From Symsagittifera roscoffensis (taxonomy: Eukaryota > Xenacoelomorpha > Acoela > Convolutidae), in assembly GCF_963678635.1 (NCBI RefSeq), contig NC_087069.1:51718938-51782937 (forward strand): a stretch of 64,000 nucleotides of DNA, read 5' to 3'. The notes beneath the pieces are model-generated. The model was given only the letters and a program-made list of their open reading frames with translations. It was not told the DNA's origin and made no database searches. This document shows, in pieces, positions 13,301 through 23,400 of the stretch. The position numbers and the translations under genes are program-made. How positions within the stretch are numbered: position 1 is the stretch's first letter; each line of letters starts with the position of its first letter.

Positions 13301-14516
13301 AAATTACCTCGATGGTACGTCCTGGTTGAAACTATTGTATACCAGATCGGACAGAGTTAAAGTGATGGCTTTCAGTGTCTCGTCTAGTTGTTCATAGGAT
13401 GATGAAAAGTCAGACGGGTAACAGTAGTTCTAAGCAAAGAAAATATTCTAATTCAGAAATTCTGAATTTATTGAAAAGCTTTTTAAGCATATAATATTGT
13501 GGATTTAAAAAAAAACTGGGATCATAAAAATTGATTTTTAAGCTAATTAATCAGATAACATACCCCATCATCAGATGACATCAAAGGCAGAATCCGCAGT
13601 GCAAACAACTCTTTCAGATATCTGTTTACGCCTCCTAGCCTTCTGTTCATGCCTGGTTCTACTTTGACAAAGTTCCCATTGATGTATTCAAATGTGTCTT
13701 GCTTTACATAATCGTATGAATTGAGTTTGGATATTCTCGAAAGGCATTTGCTTGCGATTGATGGTTGCTCCGCTTTCATAGGTGAGGCCTTTCTGATTGA
13801 GAGTATGATCTAAAAAATAGCAGTATCATTATGAAAACTTATATTTGCAATTATTCACGAATGAAATCTTGCTGATATAAATGAGAAACTCAATTATCAA
13901 TCGCAAAAACGCCCTAGCAATTAATTGGTCCTAGAACAAATTTTACCATAATTTCATTGAATTTTAAATTTTACGTGCGTTTATATCAAGCCTAAAAAAG
14001 GAAAATGCTATTTCTCAGAAAAGAAATTTATATTAGCCAAATGAATAGAAGGAATAATCAGATATCAAAGGTCCAAAACATCGATGAGCTGAAACAGATA
14101 ATAATGTGTATTAAATTACTACTACGCCAACGTACCTCGGTTTCTTCCTTCAACTGTTCCAAATACGCTTCCACGCTCCTTAGCGTGGCAATATCGCCAT
14201 TGATATGTTCAATCACATCGCCAATTCCGATATATTCACATTGCATGGCAGGAGAACCTGGAATCAACCCCTTGACCAATACTCTATCGTCAGAAACAGC
14301 ACCGGACCCTGATAGACCCGGACGACCACTCTGCGCCACACGACCAGGGTAAATTCCGATTAGTGACTCCAGCTTGGACCAATCGTCGCCGAAGTCGGAA
14401 AAATCGCTTTCGTTGTCTTCATTCTGAGTGATTGAGAAACTTGAAGCGGTCGAATTTTGAGGGTTGATCAAAAGTGGTACCACAACAAGGGAATGCGGCG
14501 TAGCTAAAACTCCCAT
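4329..14516 (-). CDS. INTU: INTU (inturned, CPLANE ciliogenesis/planar polarity effector), 13 exons, 3' incomplete
   Basis: Exons in transcript order: 14136-14516, 13564-13809, 13308-13429, 13089-13178, 9898-10141, 8293-8346, 7910-7972, 7328-7597, 7111-7160, 6602-6718, 6090-6288, 4837-5026, 4329-4394. Every junction has GT and AG, and the phases join into 697 open codons. Exon 1 carries the PDZ-like region (LVKGLIPGSPAM, IGIGDVIEHINGD), exon 4 the VGKYRLNIAYWKM segment, exon 5 LALEIPHRVELS, exon 8 LVMWREVF and exon 11 LSCADDFL; order and motifs match vertebrate INTU. INTU works with FUZ and WDPCP at the ciliary base, as a Rab23 exchange factor and in intraflagellar transport recruitment. The Met at 14516 follows an in-frame TAG, and a TTTTCAG acceptor lies just upstream, so exon 1 probably has a spliced 5' UTR. 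Exon 13 ends at a donor; the C-terminal ~150-200 residues are missing from view. Exon 12 is Ser/Arg-rich and the least conserved. Confidence 0.9.
9123..9174 (-). mobile_element. tRNA-like SINE head, second family
   Basis: On the minus strand, an A-box-like TGGCATAGAGG (9164-9174) and a B-box-like AGATTCGAATCT (9123-9134) are about 30 bp apart, as in a tRNA. No cloverleaf is convincing, so this is a tRNA-derived SINE head or an old tRNA pseudogene in an INTU intron. The body boundaries are not defined. Confidence 0.4.
9530..9735 (-). mobile_element. tRNA-derived SINE copy 2
   Basis: The same family as the copy near 3930-4150. The A box TGGCTGAGTGG is at 9575-9585 and the same body follows (ACTAGCCACAAATAAAGC, GCTATGAAATTTCCGATG). 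The B box is degraded. It lies inside an INTU intron. Confidence 0.6.
10240..10306. repeat. (TAA)n microsatellite
   Basis: An interrupted run of TAA/AATAAT units in an INTU intron. Confidence 0.8.
10680..11570 (-). pseudogene. Decayed non-LTR retrotransposon (LINE) reverse transcriptase fragment
   Basis: Minus-strand translation in broken frames shows the usual order of LINE reverse transcriptase motifs. LKNRRQYV and HYGVPQ come first, then a stop and shift, FMIYIN, the catalytic LILYAEDT (YAED where YADD is usual), KTASWL, FRYLSFQIDSKLSF and a C-terminal thumb-like segment. Stops and frameshifts throughout show it is dead. It sits in the large intron between INTU exons 4 and 5. The clade cannot be decided by eye; Jockey/CR1-type is possible. 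Confidence 0.75.
11669..11807. repeat. 63-bp direct repeat, two copies, period 76 bp
   Basis: 11669-11731 and 11745-11807 are identical in the bases I compared (both contain CGTGAGCGATATACCCCCAT). They are separated by 13 bp. Recent local duplication in an INTU intron. Confidence 0.8.
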
Positions 14517-15022
14517 GTCGAAATTCAGATCCTATCTGAAAATTTAATAAATGAACATCATTATGCCACGGCCTGCCAGAAAAGAGTATTCCTCGTTTAC
14601 AACTTCGCCGGTTATCATACCCCCCAGTAAATAAATCAAATAAACAAAAAAAAACACATTACTAGCCAGTTTGAAGGAATTTTCAAGTGTACAACTGTCA
14701 GTCAAATTATGATGATAATTATTGCCAAATACAGCAAATTTTTTAATTAAAAAATTTAAGCATTTTTTGATAGTATCGCAATCTTACTGAATAATCCTTG
14801 AAAAAATTTGAAATCTTACCATGAGATTTTTTCATAGAAGGCCACTATTATTACGGAGCATTCCCATGGGTCCAATATTCATAGCTCCCACCGGCGAACT
14901 TAGACCGAGACTCGGCTAATTTAGTCTTTTGACCAATAAAAAAAAGTAAAATATAAAAGGGGCCCTTCCGTTTAGGTACAGTCGCGCACAAGCTGGATAG
15001 GGCTCATTCCAGCATTATATAA
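14517..15022. other. INTU 5' region up to the retroelement insertion
   Basis: No coding exon seen. It contains the TTTTCAG acceptor next to INTU exon 1 and, on the opposite strand, a TATA-box-like element at 14952-14959. The INTU promoter or first non-coding exon should lie here or was pushed beyond 60.8 kb by the insertion. Confidence 0.45.
14952..14959 (+). promoter_or_regulatory. TATA-box-like element pointing into the outer LTR
   Basis: TATAAAAG followed by a GC-richer stretch, about 60 bp before the start of the outer 5' LTR. The match is strong but short; whether it drives transcription, and whether it belongs to the host, is not known. Confidence 0.3.
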
Positions 15023-15209
15023 TGTGCCAGTCGGTCATGTCTGGGGGTTTGACCTTGAGAAATACGTAATTTTGGAGTGAAATTTTAATTTTGCAAAATT
15101 CGAATCGAGCCTGTCATGCTCAATTTTCTCGAACCAACTGAAAATGAAAAAGTCAGAAATCAGAACACCCGAATTAACAATTGCGGGAAACTACTCAAGA
15201 AAAAGGCAG

Positions 15210-15230
15210 GAAATTGCTATTCGCAATTTC
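15210..15230 (+). repeat. LTR hairpin 1
   Basis: GAAATTGC-TATTC-GCAATTTC, a perfect 8-bp stem. The same hairpin, with a 9-bp stem, is in the inner LTRs (16821-16843 and 38889-38911) although the surrounding LTR sequence has diverged strongly. Confidence 0.7.
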
Positions 15231-15579
15231 TCGATACGAAATATCAAGAGAGTAGAGCTGTCTTGTCCTGAAAACAGGAGAATCGAATACGGACTTGAGA
15301 CAGAACAATTATTCGAATGGAAAGGAGTGGACTCTGAATGGAAGAGTGGACAACTCGAGTGTCCAAAGGGTTCATTCAGAGACTTTGATTCTAGAGACAA
15401 AACTTACTTCTGTTATTGAAACTAATTGGCCTTAAAACTTATTTAGTTATATTACTTAATTCTCAAGCTGCTCAGTTATAACTTACTCCTCATACTCAAG
15501 TGCGTCGATATGTAAGTTCCAATTTAAATTTCTCGAGTGTATTTTATGATAGTTATGTTGAGATAAGGCGAGTTTTAGG

Positions 15580-15602
15580 TTGATCCATCTGAAATGGATC
15601 AA
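15580..15602 (+). repeat. LTR hairpin 2
   Basis: TTGATCCAT-CTGAA-ATGGATCAA, a perfect 9-bp stem just upstream of AATAAA. It is identical in the inner LTRs (16463-16485 and 38531-38553), so it is probably a functional RNA or DNA structure. Confidence 0.7.
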
Positions 15603-15615
15603 AGTTCCACTGTCC

Positions 15616-15621
15616 AATAAA
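15616..15621 (+). terminator. Poly(A) signal in outer LTR
   Basis: AATAAA; the same signal is at 60538-60543 in the 3' LTR. The inner LTRs have it at the equivalent place (16444-16449 and 38512-38517, minus strand). Conservation between diverged LTRs supports a real 3'-end signal in the R region. Confidence 0.65.
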
Positions 15622-15920
15622 AAGTAACTAAGCGGATTGTTCCGACCCGGTTTTTAACGGCGTTCATGTATTTTGGGTATCCCGAGACCTAAGTATGGGG
15701 ACGTTTTTATTTCTAGAGTGGGGGGGTATTTTGGTAGTGGCCTTTAAGCTGTAATGGGTTCCAGTCTCATGTCGCAAGCGAACCGAATTGGCTCCGACCG
15801 TTCTTGAGGCGGAAAAACACAAGAGATAGTGTCCCTGACTCTTGAGCCAATGGTTATAGGGCCTATTTTTCTTAAGCCTCATATGTGACTAAAGTAGGCG
15901 ACTGTTACATAGTGTTTTTA

Positions 15921-15935
15921 TGGCGCTCCTGGGTG
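15921..15935 (+). promoter_or_regulatory. Candidate primer-binding site, outer element
   Basis: TGGCGCTCCTGGGTG, 11 nt after the 5' LTR, would pair with a tRNA 3' end reading CACCCAGGAGCGCCA. It starts with TGG as expected for CCA pairing and is identical in the inner element at the same distance. I cannot assign the tRNA. Confidence 0.55.
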
Positions 15936-16056
15936 TTTTTACGACATCATGACTACGGAGTCGAACCCACTTGACACAGCTCCGGGCTACATGCCCATTC
16001 TAGAGTACCGGTGGTACGGTTCAGCGGGAACGTGTAAACCTTCCGGTTGTACCGTG

Positions 16057-16155
16057 ATAGCTTTTTAAGAAAACTCAAGAAAACTTCCTGGTACGCTCTC
16101 CGAACGAGGCTTAGCTAACCGAGTAAAGGGGGGCAACTAGGGGGACAAAAACACG
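16057..16155 (+). repeat. 99-bp flanking duplication, left copy
   Basis: ATAGCTTTTTAAG through AAAAACACG. It is identical to 39107-39205 and the two copies abut exactly the two ends of the inner element. A target-site duplication by position, but about twenty times the length usual for a retroviral-type integrase. Confidence 0.9.
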
Positions 16156-17038
16156 TGTAACATTCGTCTACTGCAGTCACACATGAGGCTTAAGAAAAAT
16201 AGGCCCTATAACCACTGGCTCAAGGGTCAGGGACACTATCTCTTGTGTTTTCCCACCTCAAGAACGGTCGGAGCCAGTTCGGTTCGCTTGTGACATGAGA
16301 CTACGACCCGTTACAGCTTAAAGGCTACTACTAAAATATCCCCCCACTCTAGAATTAAGAACGTCCCCATACTTAGGTCTCTAGATACCCAAAATACATG
16401 AACGCCGTTAAAAACCGGGTTGGAACAATCCGTTAGGTTACTTTTTATTAGACAGTGTGACTTTGATCCATTTCAGATGGATCAACCTAAAACTCGCCTT
16501 ATCTCAACATAACAATCATAAAACACACTCTAGAAATTAAATTTGTACTCACATAGCAGCACGCTCAAGAATTGGGAAAATAATCCAGTCAGTAACTAAC
16601 TCAAGAAATAAATAACTAAGAGAAGTTTAATGTTTTATAGTTTGGACAGCAAGGATAAGTTCATGCTCTAGAATTTGAGTTCTCTTGGACCGTTGGGACA
16701 CTCCAGTTGTCCGCCCTTCCGCTGAAGGTTCACTCTGGTCCAACTTTAGTAATCGCTCTCTCGGGGATACTCTGTCTTCTATTTCAAGTAGGACAGCTCT
16801 ACTCTCGATTGTATATAGACGGAAATTGCGAATAGCAATTTCCCACTCGTTTTTACTTTCTAACTTTCCCGCAATTGCTCTAAAATTGTTCTGATTTCTC
16901 CCTCTGATTTCCAGTTGTCGCAAGAAAATCGTGCATGACATGTTCCTTTCGAACCTTTGAAAAATTAAATTTCACTTCAAAATCAAGTATCTTCCGCTCC
17001 TCTCAAGGTCAAACTTCCAAATATGACCGACTGGCACA
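16156..17038 (-). repeat. 3' LTR of inner element (883 bp)
   Basis: TGT...ACA ends on both strands. It matches 38224-39106. Roughly 65-70% similar to the outer LTR by eye, with the two hairpins, the AATAAA signal (16444-16449) and the termini conserved. The 104-codon frame inside is not conserved in the outer LTR. Confidence 0.93.
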
Positions 17039-17469
17039 TACTCCCCGGACTCGAGATCGATGTCCTCATCGCGCGCTGTCTTCTGCCAGTGAGTCCCAGA
17101 AAAACCGAGTGTTGCTCAAGATACAGTGCCAGTGGTCATTTACAGAAGTTTGCAGCAGATTTAAGATTATCTACACCCCAAAATTCACGACCATTTAAAA
17201 TTTTCACACTATTGCTAAACAGCAATCAAAATCTGCATTTACCTGCACCTTTGAATTTTTCGCTTTTCAAGCCAATCATTTTAAAAATTCTTTTGTCCTA
17301 TTCAATCAGGAAATTGTCATGCAGCATTTCGATTTATATAATAGATATAGTATATTAGTAACAATATTTACTTTGTTAAAATTTCTTTTTCGTGAATCCA
17401 AGTTTCACTCGGATTCACACTCAAGCCCCCCTTCCCTCTCAAGACTCAAGATCCATCCGATTTGCCCAT
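17039..17469 (-). other. Inner element 3' untranslated region and polypurine tract
   Basis: Between the ORF B stop and the 3' LTR. Next to the LTR the minus strand reads CTCGAGTCCGGGGAGTA, with GGGGAG as the purine run, identical to the outer element at 59928-59944. The 5' end of the region has three CTCAAG motifs between 17418 and 17450, matched by three CTTGAG in the outer copy. No gene seen. Confidence 0.75.
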
Positions 17470-20400
17470 TCACCTCGTGCTCTTCGCCTTGGATGTACTG
17501 CATCCTGAAGTGCTAGATGCGGCAAACTGTCTCAACAGTTCCTCTTCATCATCGGAACTAATCACAATCTCCTCCCAAGCCTTCAGTTGTTCATAAGATC
17601 GCATCCATTCTCTCTGCTCCTGCAATCTCTTTGCCTGGTTGGGTAGTGCCTTCACCCTAGCTTCTCGGTTCAAGCAAAAGGAGTTGTGCAGGCTCAAGCT
17701 CACGTTCTTCGCCAGGTCTTCCTCTAGTATCGACTCCCTCGCTTTGGTATTGTCTCTAGACATCTTACCCACTCTCTTCCATCCCGTCGTGATCGCATTA
17801 CGATGGGTTAGCAGGGGTCTCTTGAAAGCTTCCGGCCCAATCTCGGCCTGGAACTGTCGATACTCCTTTTGATGTTTTCTCATGTGATCTTTCGTTGCCC
17901 TGTACAACCAAGACGTCAGTGTCGCCCGAAACCATGGAAAGTACCTCAAGCGACTCCATACGTGCCTGACTTCCGTTGGTATGGCGAATACTTTGCACGC
18001 AGTCTCAAACAACTCAAGTCTCCTGCTGTAGTCTATCGCGTATATTGACTCAGCCGTTGGCGTCGTCGCCTCCCGATACTTCGTTATATTCTCTTCTATC
18101 CATCTCAGAGCTAACATCGTGCTCACTACTAAGAGCGTCACCTTCTGCCGGTGATCCGGCAGTCCGATCGACCGAATCTCTTCCACATCCCACACCAGGC
18201 AAAGGTTCTTGTGATCTGGATACCACACCGTTTGTGCCAAACAGTGGCATGGGCATTCCCCATGAGAGATCTCAATGCTCCTGAGATTACGCTCCCCTGA
18301 GGCTTCCAAGAGAGGCTCAAGCTCCATCATTTTCTCGTGCATCGTGTCATTGTCTTCCAGGTTTGGAGTACTTCCCACAGGTTTCCCGATCACGTTTTGT
18401 CTCTCGTGATCGCTTGTGTTTTCTCTTTCCAACTTCAGAAGATCTTCTCCCCAGATTTCGCTCAAGTCATCTCTCAATTCTTTTGGTACTGTCCCTTTGA
18501 TTTTTCTCAACAACTTGTGCGAGTGATGCGATATCCGAGCCAACCTCACGCACTTGGGCACTGAGAAGGCCTTGTCCACCAGTATTCTCTGGCTGGACAC
18601 TTCCACCATCGCCATGTGTAGCGGGTAGTGACTTCCGCACAAGTTGGCCATCATTGACCCTATCAGCGACTTCGCGTTCAATGGCAAGCCATAAGCTTCG
18701 CTCAAGGGAAATCCCATTTCCGCCTCAAGACCAACCTTCCAGCTCCGGATGTGTTTTTGAGTCACCTGCAACACCCCGGGCCATGATTCTACGCTCAACG
18801 CCGTCACTAAATGATGCTCAGACTCCAGTCTCTCCAGTGCCTGCAGATCACACATTCTCGAGAAGAATCCGAGAGCTGTCGCTATATTCACCGTGGTTCT
18901 CGCGTAACATTCCGCTATTATTTGCACTTCACTTTTCTCCCTTTCTGTGATGTCTTCGAACCAAGTGACCAGATCTTCTTTTTGAAACGACAGTATTCTG
19001 ACGCATGACCGTCCATCGCAGATGTGCTCTCCGTTCCCACACGTCGAATCCAGACAGCTACCCGGCTCCAATTTCTTTGTTGACCCGGGGTCGCTCGTCC
19101 TTTCGCTTGGTTCTTGCATCTGGGGTGTGATTAGCTTATGTAGCACACTCAACTTCGCCAGATCTTCATCTTCCGTTGGGGCTAACCTCACTCGCTCGGT
19201 GGTTTCCTCGATTAGACTCGCATGGGGATGTGGACACCAGGAGGGTCTTAGTAGCTTCCATATCACTCCCAAGTTCGTGGTTAACAAGCCATTTCCACCG
19301 CCCATGTTCACTTCAACTCTCTTGTTTGAGCGCGGTATGCTTATCACCTCTGGTGTTTTCTCAAGAATCAGGCCCAGGCTCGGCCCCTCTTTCTCCACTG
19401 CGTCTATCTCCATTATCCTTTCTGTCCAAAACTTCAGTAGCTCCGCTACCTCATGGTTTCTGTGGGCTCCTCCAGCTTCCGAGTCTAAGAAGGGATTGTA
19501 GGCTATTCCCATCACTCCAGACACATATTGGTATTCCCCCTTCTCACTGAGTCTCGAGTATTGTTCTGACGAGGCCAGGTTACGGTGAACATCATGTTCT
19601 TCCTCGAACTTCTTATTAGAGAACCTCCGTACCTCGTCCAGCTTTCGATGGTTCTCCAAGGATACTCTGGAGCTATCTTCTTTCTCTATTCCTGTACTCT
19701 GATATACGTTCAAGATGATCGTTGAGACTCTTCTCTCCATGGTTTTACTTCCACTTGCTCTCTGGTGGCATGCCAGGATGGTGCTATCAGACATCATAGA
19801 CATTGTCCATCTCAAGAAACATGTGGCATCTTTTCTTCTAGCCAGGCTCAAGCCTGAATTGTCCCTGGCCACGTGTTGCATCAGTGCCTGATACACCTCT
19901 AGCTTCTTGCTTCCCAACTTCAGCCTGTCATACGAGGTCAATGTCTCCAACTCTATTCCCACCAGACTCCAGGTGAACATTAATTGTCCCGCAGTTCTAA
20001 CGAAGGGATTCGCCATTAGTGGCGGTGCTGATGAGGATGTTCTCATCGCCTCTTCAAAATGATCCTTCAACAAACTCTGCCAGGACCTCTTCAGATGACT
20101 TGCCATCTCTATCTTATTAACCTCGGCTTTCTGCTGGGTGGCCCAATTGCGTCGCCTGCGAGCTATTCCACTATCCAACTTCTTCAAGCAGTCCTCCATT
20201 TCCTTCAATGTTTCGAGGGCCACCCACCACGTCCGGGAAGTGTTCCTCGTCTTGTTCCTCTCCAATGGATCACTCGTCACTTGTTTGCTCATGTCCTGAT
20301 GTGCCTTCGAGATCCATTCTTTGCCGATCTCCACTTCCCCTACCTGTCCGTTCGTTGAACCTCTCTTCACGTTTACCTTCTGAGGCTTGAAGTCTTCTTC

Positions 20401-23400
20401 TGACGTAGAACTGGTGGAAACCTCTATTTCCTTTTCTACTTCAAGTGGTTTCCTGAGTTCCGAGCTGTTCTTGTATGCCGCCGTCTTGCATCGGGCCAAA
20501 ACGATGGGCGCCGTCTCCCTCAAGTTTCCCTCCGAAACAGCATCCACTGAAGGACTACCCCATCCTTCCACTTCTCTCTTCCTCTTGCGAGTCTTCACGT
20601 CTCTGCTCGAGGGTGTGGTGGCCATCATCATTGATTCTACCTCTCCATCCACTCCTTCCAACTCTTGCCTCCCCCCTGCTCGAGCCTTAAGGATATTAGT
20701 ACTTTTAATCATATTACTAGTCCCAACCTTATCCCTTTTTATATCATCAACCATTTTATCCACAGTTTTTCGTTTCAGAGTAGAGCTGTCCTCACATTTC
20801 TCTTTTCTAGTCTTCGATCGTGCGTTCCTCAGCTCCACTAGCTTGTTCAGCAGCTCTTTTCTTGCTTTCTCATCCAGGCCCGTTCCTATCAGGAGCGGTT
20901 CCCCGAATCTTACTACTGCGTCCCACAGTTCCTTCTTGAACTTGTCCAGCGTCGTCTCGCTGCCCACTTCTCGATTGAATTCTTCCAGGAACTCCTGCCA
21001 AGCGTCATCCTCGAGAGATCCCAAGAATATGTCCCTGTTCCCTTCGAACGTGTTCTTCCCCCTTTCCTCCGAGCTCAAGAGTAACATCCCCATATTGAAG
21101 GTCTCACCTGCCAATGGCAATTCTAGGTTCTTCCGCGGGGACGGGTTCAGAGGTGGTGTGGCAGTATCTGCCCAATTCTCTTCGCTCAAGTCTTTCAACA
21201 GCTCTTGAGTGGTGAGTTCCTCCCCTGATGGCCCTGGTTCAGGTGTATTCCCCACCTCCATGTCCTCTCCAGCTTCACTGAGAGTTTCATCCATACTTTC
21301 TTCCTCCGATTCATTTCTTCTTCTCTCAAGAATTCTTTTGAATCGATCCTCAACGGGTCCGCTCCTCTTGTCTCCAGGCGTGTCCACGGACAGTGGTGAT
21401 GGTGTCGCAGGACCCAGCTTCTTGTATTCCGTCAGTGCTACGTGCAGTTGACCTGCTGCATCTAGCTCTGTTCCTTCCTGTCTTATTTCCACCTGTTCCA
21501 AGCCATAGGGCGCCTTATATTTTCTCGTGGCAAATTTCATGTCGTCCACCAGTGCGACGTGCCCCTCCATCACGATCATCCTGCCATCATCCCATATGGG
21601 CAACATGTTATCAAGTCCCTCCTTCTCAAGAGTTCTCAAGACTTTCCTCACCTCATACCCTGGGGGCTGCGAACCTCTACTCTTTTTCGCTTGCGTCGTC
21701 CACGAATTTACCTTCATCTCGCTGGTATGGAAATAGACCGCCGCCGTGTAGCCAATGAACAGGGGGTCCCAGCCATCAGTGAAATCCTTCTGCATTTCCT
21801 CCGCCCTCATCCTCGCCATTATGGATGGAACTACCAAGGGACTATTCATACCTAAGGTCATCCTCCTGACTATTGGGAACTCAGGCATGGTTGCCGGGAG
21901 GATTTCTTTCTCCATTATGGTCTCTAGCTCCCTCTTCACCAGTGCGAAGCACTCCTTCCAGGCAGGAATTCTCAAGATTTCTCGTCCGTCCGCCGTCAAT
22001 GGGTTCAAGTTCCAGAATTTGGGATACATTTCAATAGGGCCCTCTCGCTTGCCTCCCATTCTGCATTGCATTTGTCCCCTGAAATTGCACACCATCATCT
22101 CAGCATCTTTCACTTTTCCGAAGAGTACCGTGTTGCTCATACGCGCCCTGAGCACTTCCTGCTGACACCAATTCAGTGCTGCACCATCCAGTACGCTGAT
22201 GAGACTCAAGTGCGTCACCGAGTGACGATACGTTATCACCAGGGGATCTGGAAACGCGTACGTTACTGCTGGACCATAGATGCAGGTCACCACCTCCTCC
22301 AGACCTCGGATTATCCCCATTGGGTCCGACCTCATTGCCAGACACAGGTCCGTTAACAGAGGCATCCCTCTGTTCGCCTTCTCCCATTCTTCTCTCGAGG
22401 TTGGGTTTTCATCTTCACCCGTCATGTATCGATTCTGCATCATGAGGTATTGCACCAGCAGTGTCTTCAACCCTGCGGCGCACTTGTAGGAGCTGGTTTC
22501 AATGCTCGTGTGGACTTTCCCCATAGACAGAGGTTCTCCATACTCCATTAACCGATGAAACGACACCAATTCCCCATGGGTCAAGAGCACTAGTGCCAGA
22601 TACCCATCAACTCGAAGTGTCTCCACTCCCCGACTAAACATATATGCTGGACCCATATTGAACAAGTATCTGGGGTAGACCAAATACAGGGCCAAGAGCA
22701 GGCTGATGGGCATGCCCAGTATCTCCTGCACGAAGGCTCCGAAGATAGTCGCCGTGGTGCCGAACACTCCTGCCAAGAATTCTCTCTCCCAGCAAGGACT
22801 CAAGAACTTGAGAATCTCGTAATCTCTCCTAGTTTTCAATTCGCCGTTGGCGTGCTCTCTCCAAAATCCTCCAATCGTCACTTCATTGGCGGCCGAGACA
22901 AATCTAACCACCGTCATGTCTCTCCTTTCAGCTAGCTCCAGTTGCTTCTCTAGAAAACTCCAGATTTGTTTCACGAGGAGTGGTGCTTCCTCCCTCGTTT
23001 TATTCGTGGCGTTCTCCAGCCTTGGTGTCAGGAATGGCCACCAGCCATTCTCTTGGGTCAAGCGATATTTCATCGATTCTAACTGTTTCTCCGTCTCGAC
23101 CACATTTCTTCTCTCGTTGCTGGGTCCTCTAGTCCTGCTGGTGGAATTTGCGACTTTCACATCCATACTCCGGAACCACAGGCTGGCCGTCAACTGGTTT
23201 ATCGCCGGGTGATCGTCCCCGATGACTGGGCTGAACTTGAGTTGTCTAGCAAAGTTCGATATCTCTAGCAAGAGTACCTCATCCAATACAATCAAGACAT
23301 CGGCTAGTCCGTAAAAGCCCCTCAGCGCATGAGATATGTCAGCCCATGCCGCTGGTAATTCTGATCTGTAAAGTCTCAAGTTTACTGGCTCCAGCTCTCG

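Larger units (their letters stand above)
15023..15909 (+). repeat. 5' LTR of outer element (887 bp)
   Basis: TGT...ACA ends. It matches 59945-60831 at a constant offset of 44,922. It contains an AATAAA signal at 15616-15621, an 8-bp-stem hairpin at 15210-15230 (GAAATTGC/GCAATTTC) and a 9-bp-stem hairpin at 15580-15602 (TTGATCCAT/ATGGATCAA). The 91-codon frame at 15144-15419 is not conserved in the inner LTRs and is not called a gene. CTCAAG/CTTGAG occurs about seven times. Confidence 0.93.
15910..16155 (+). other. Outer element leader, left fragment
   Basis: Begins with the primer-binding site and runs to the inner element's insertion point. It is homologous to the inner element's own leader (plus coordinates about 37975-38223, reverse orientation) with scattered differences. 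Its last 99 bp are duplicated on the other side of the insert. Confidence 0.85.

Noticed and set aside
15144-15419. 91-codon ORF inside the outer LTRs (and the 104-codon ORF inside the inner LTRs)
   Set aside because: The two do not align as proteins; the shared peptide EIAIRNF comes from the conserved hairpin, and beyond it the frames differ.
20387-21208. 273-codon antisense ORF over inner ORF B, and many similar ones over both gag-pol genes
   Set aside because: Shadows of strongly coding sequence; low-complexity Ser/Leu/Pro composition and no independent signal.
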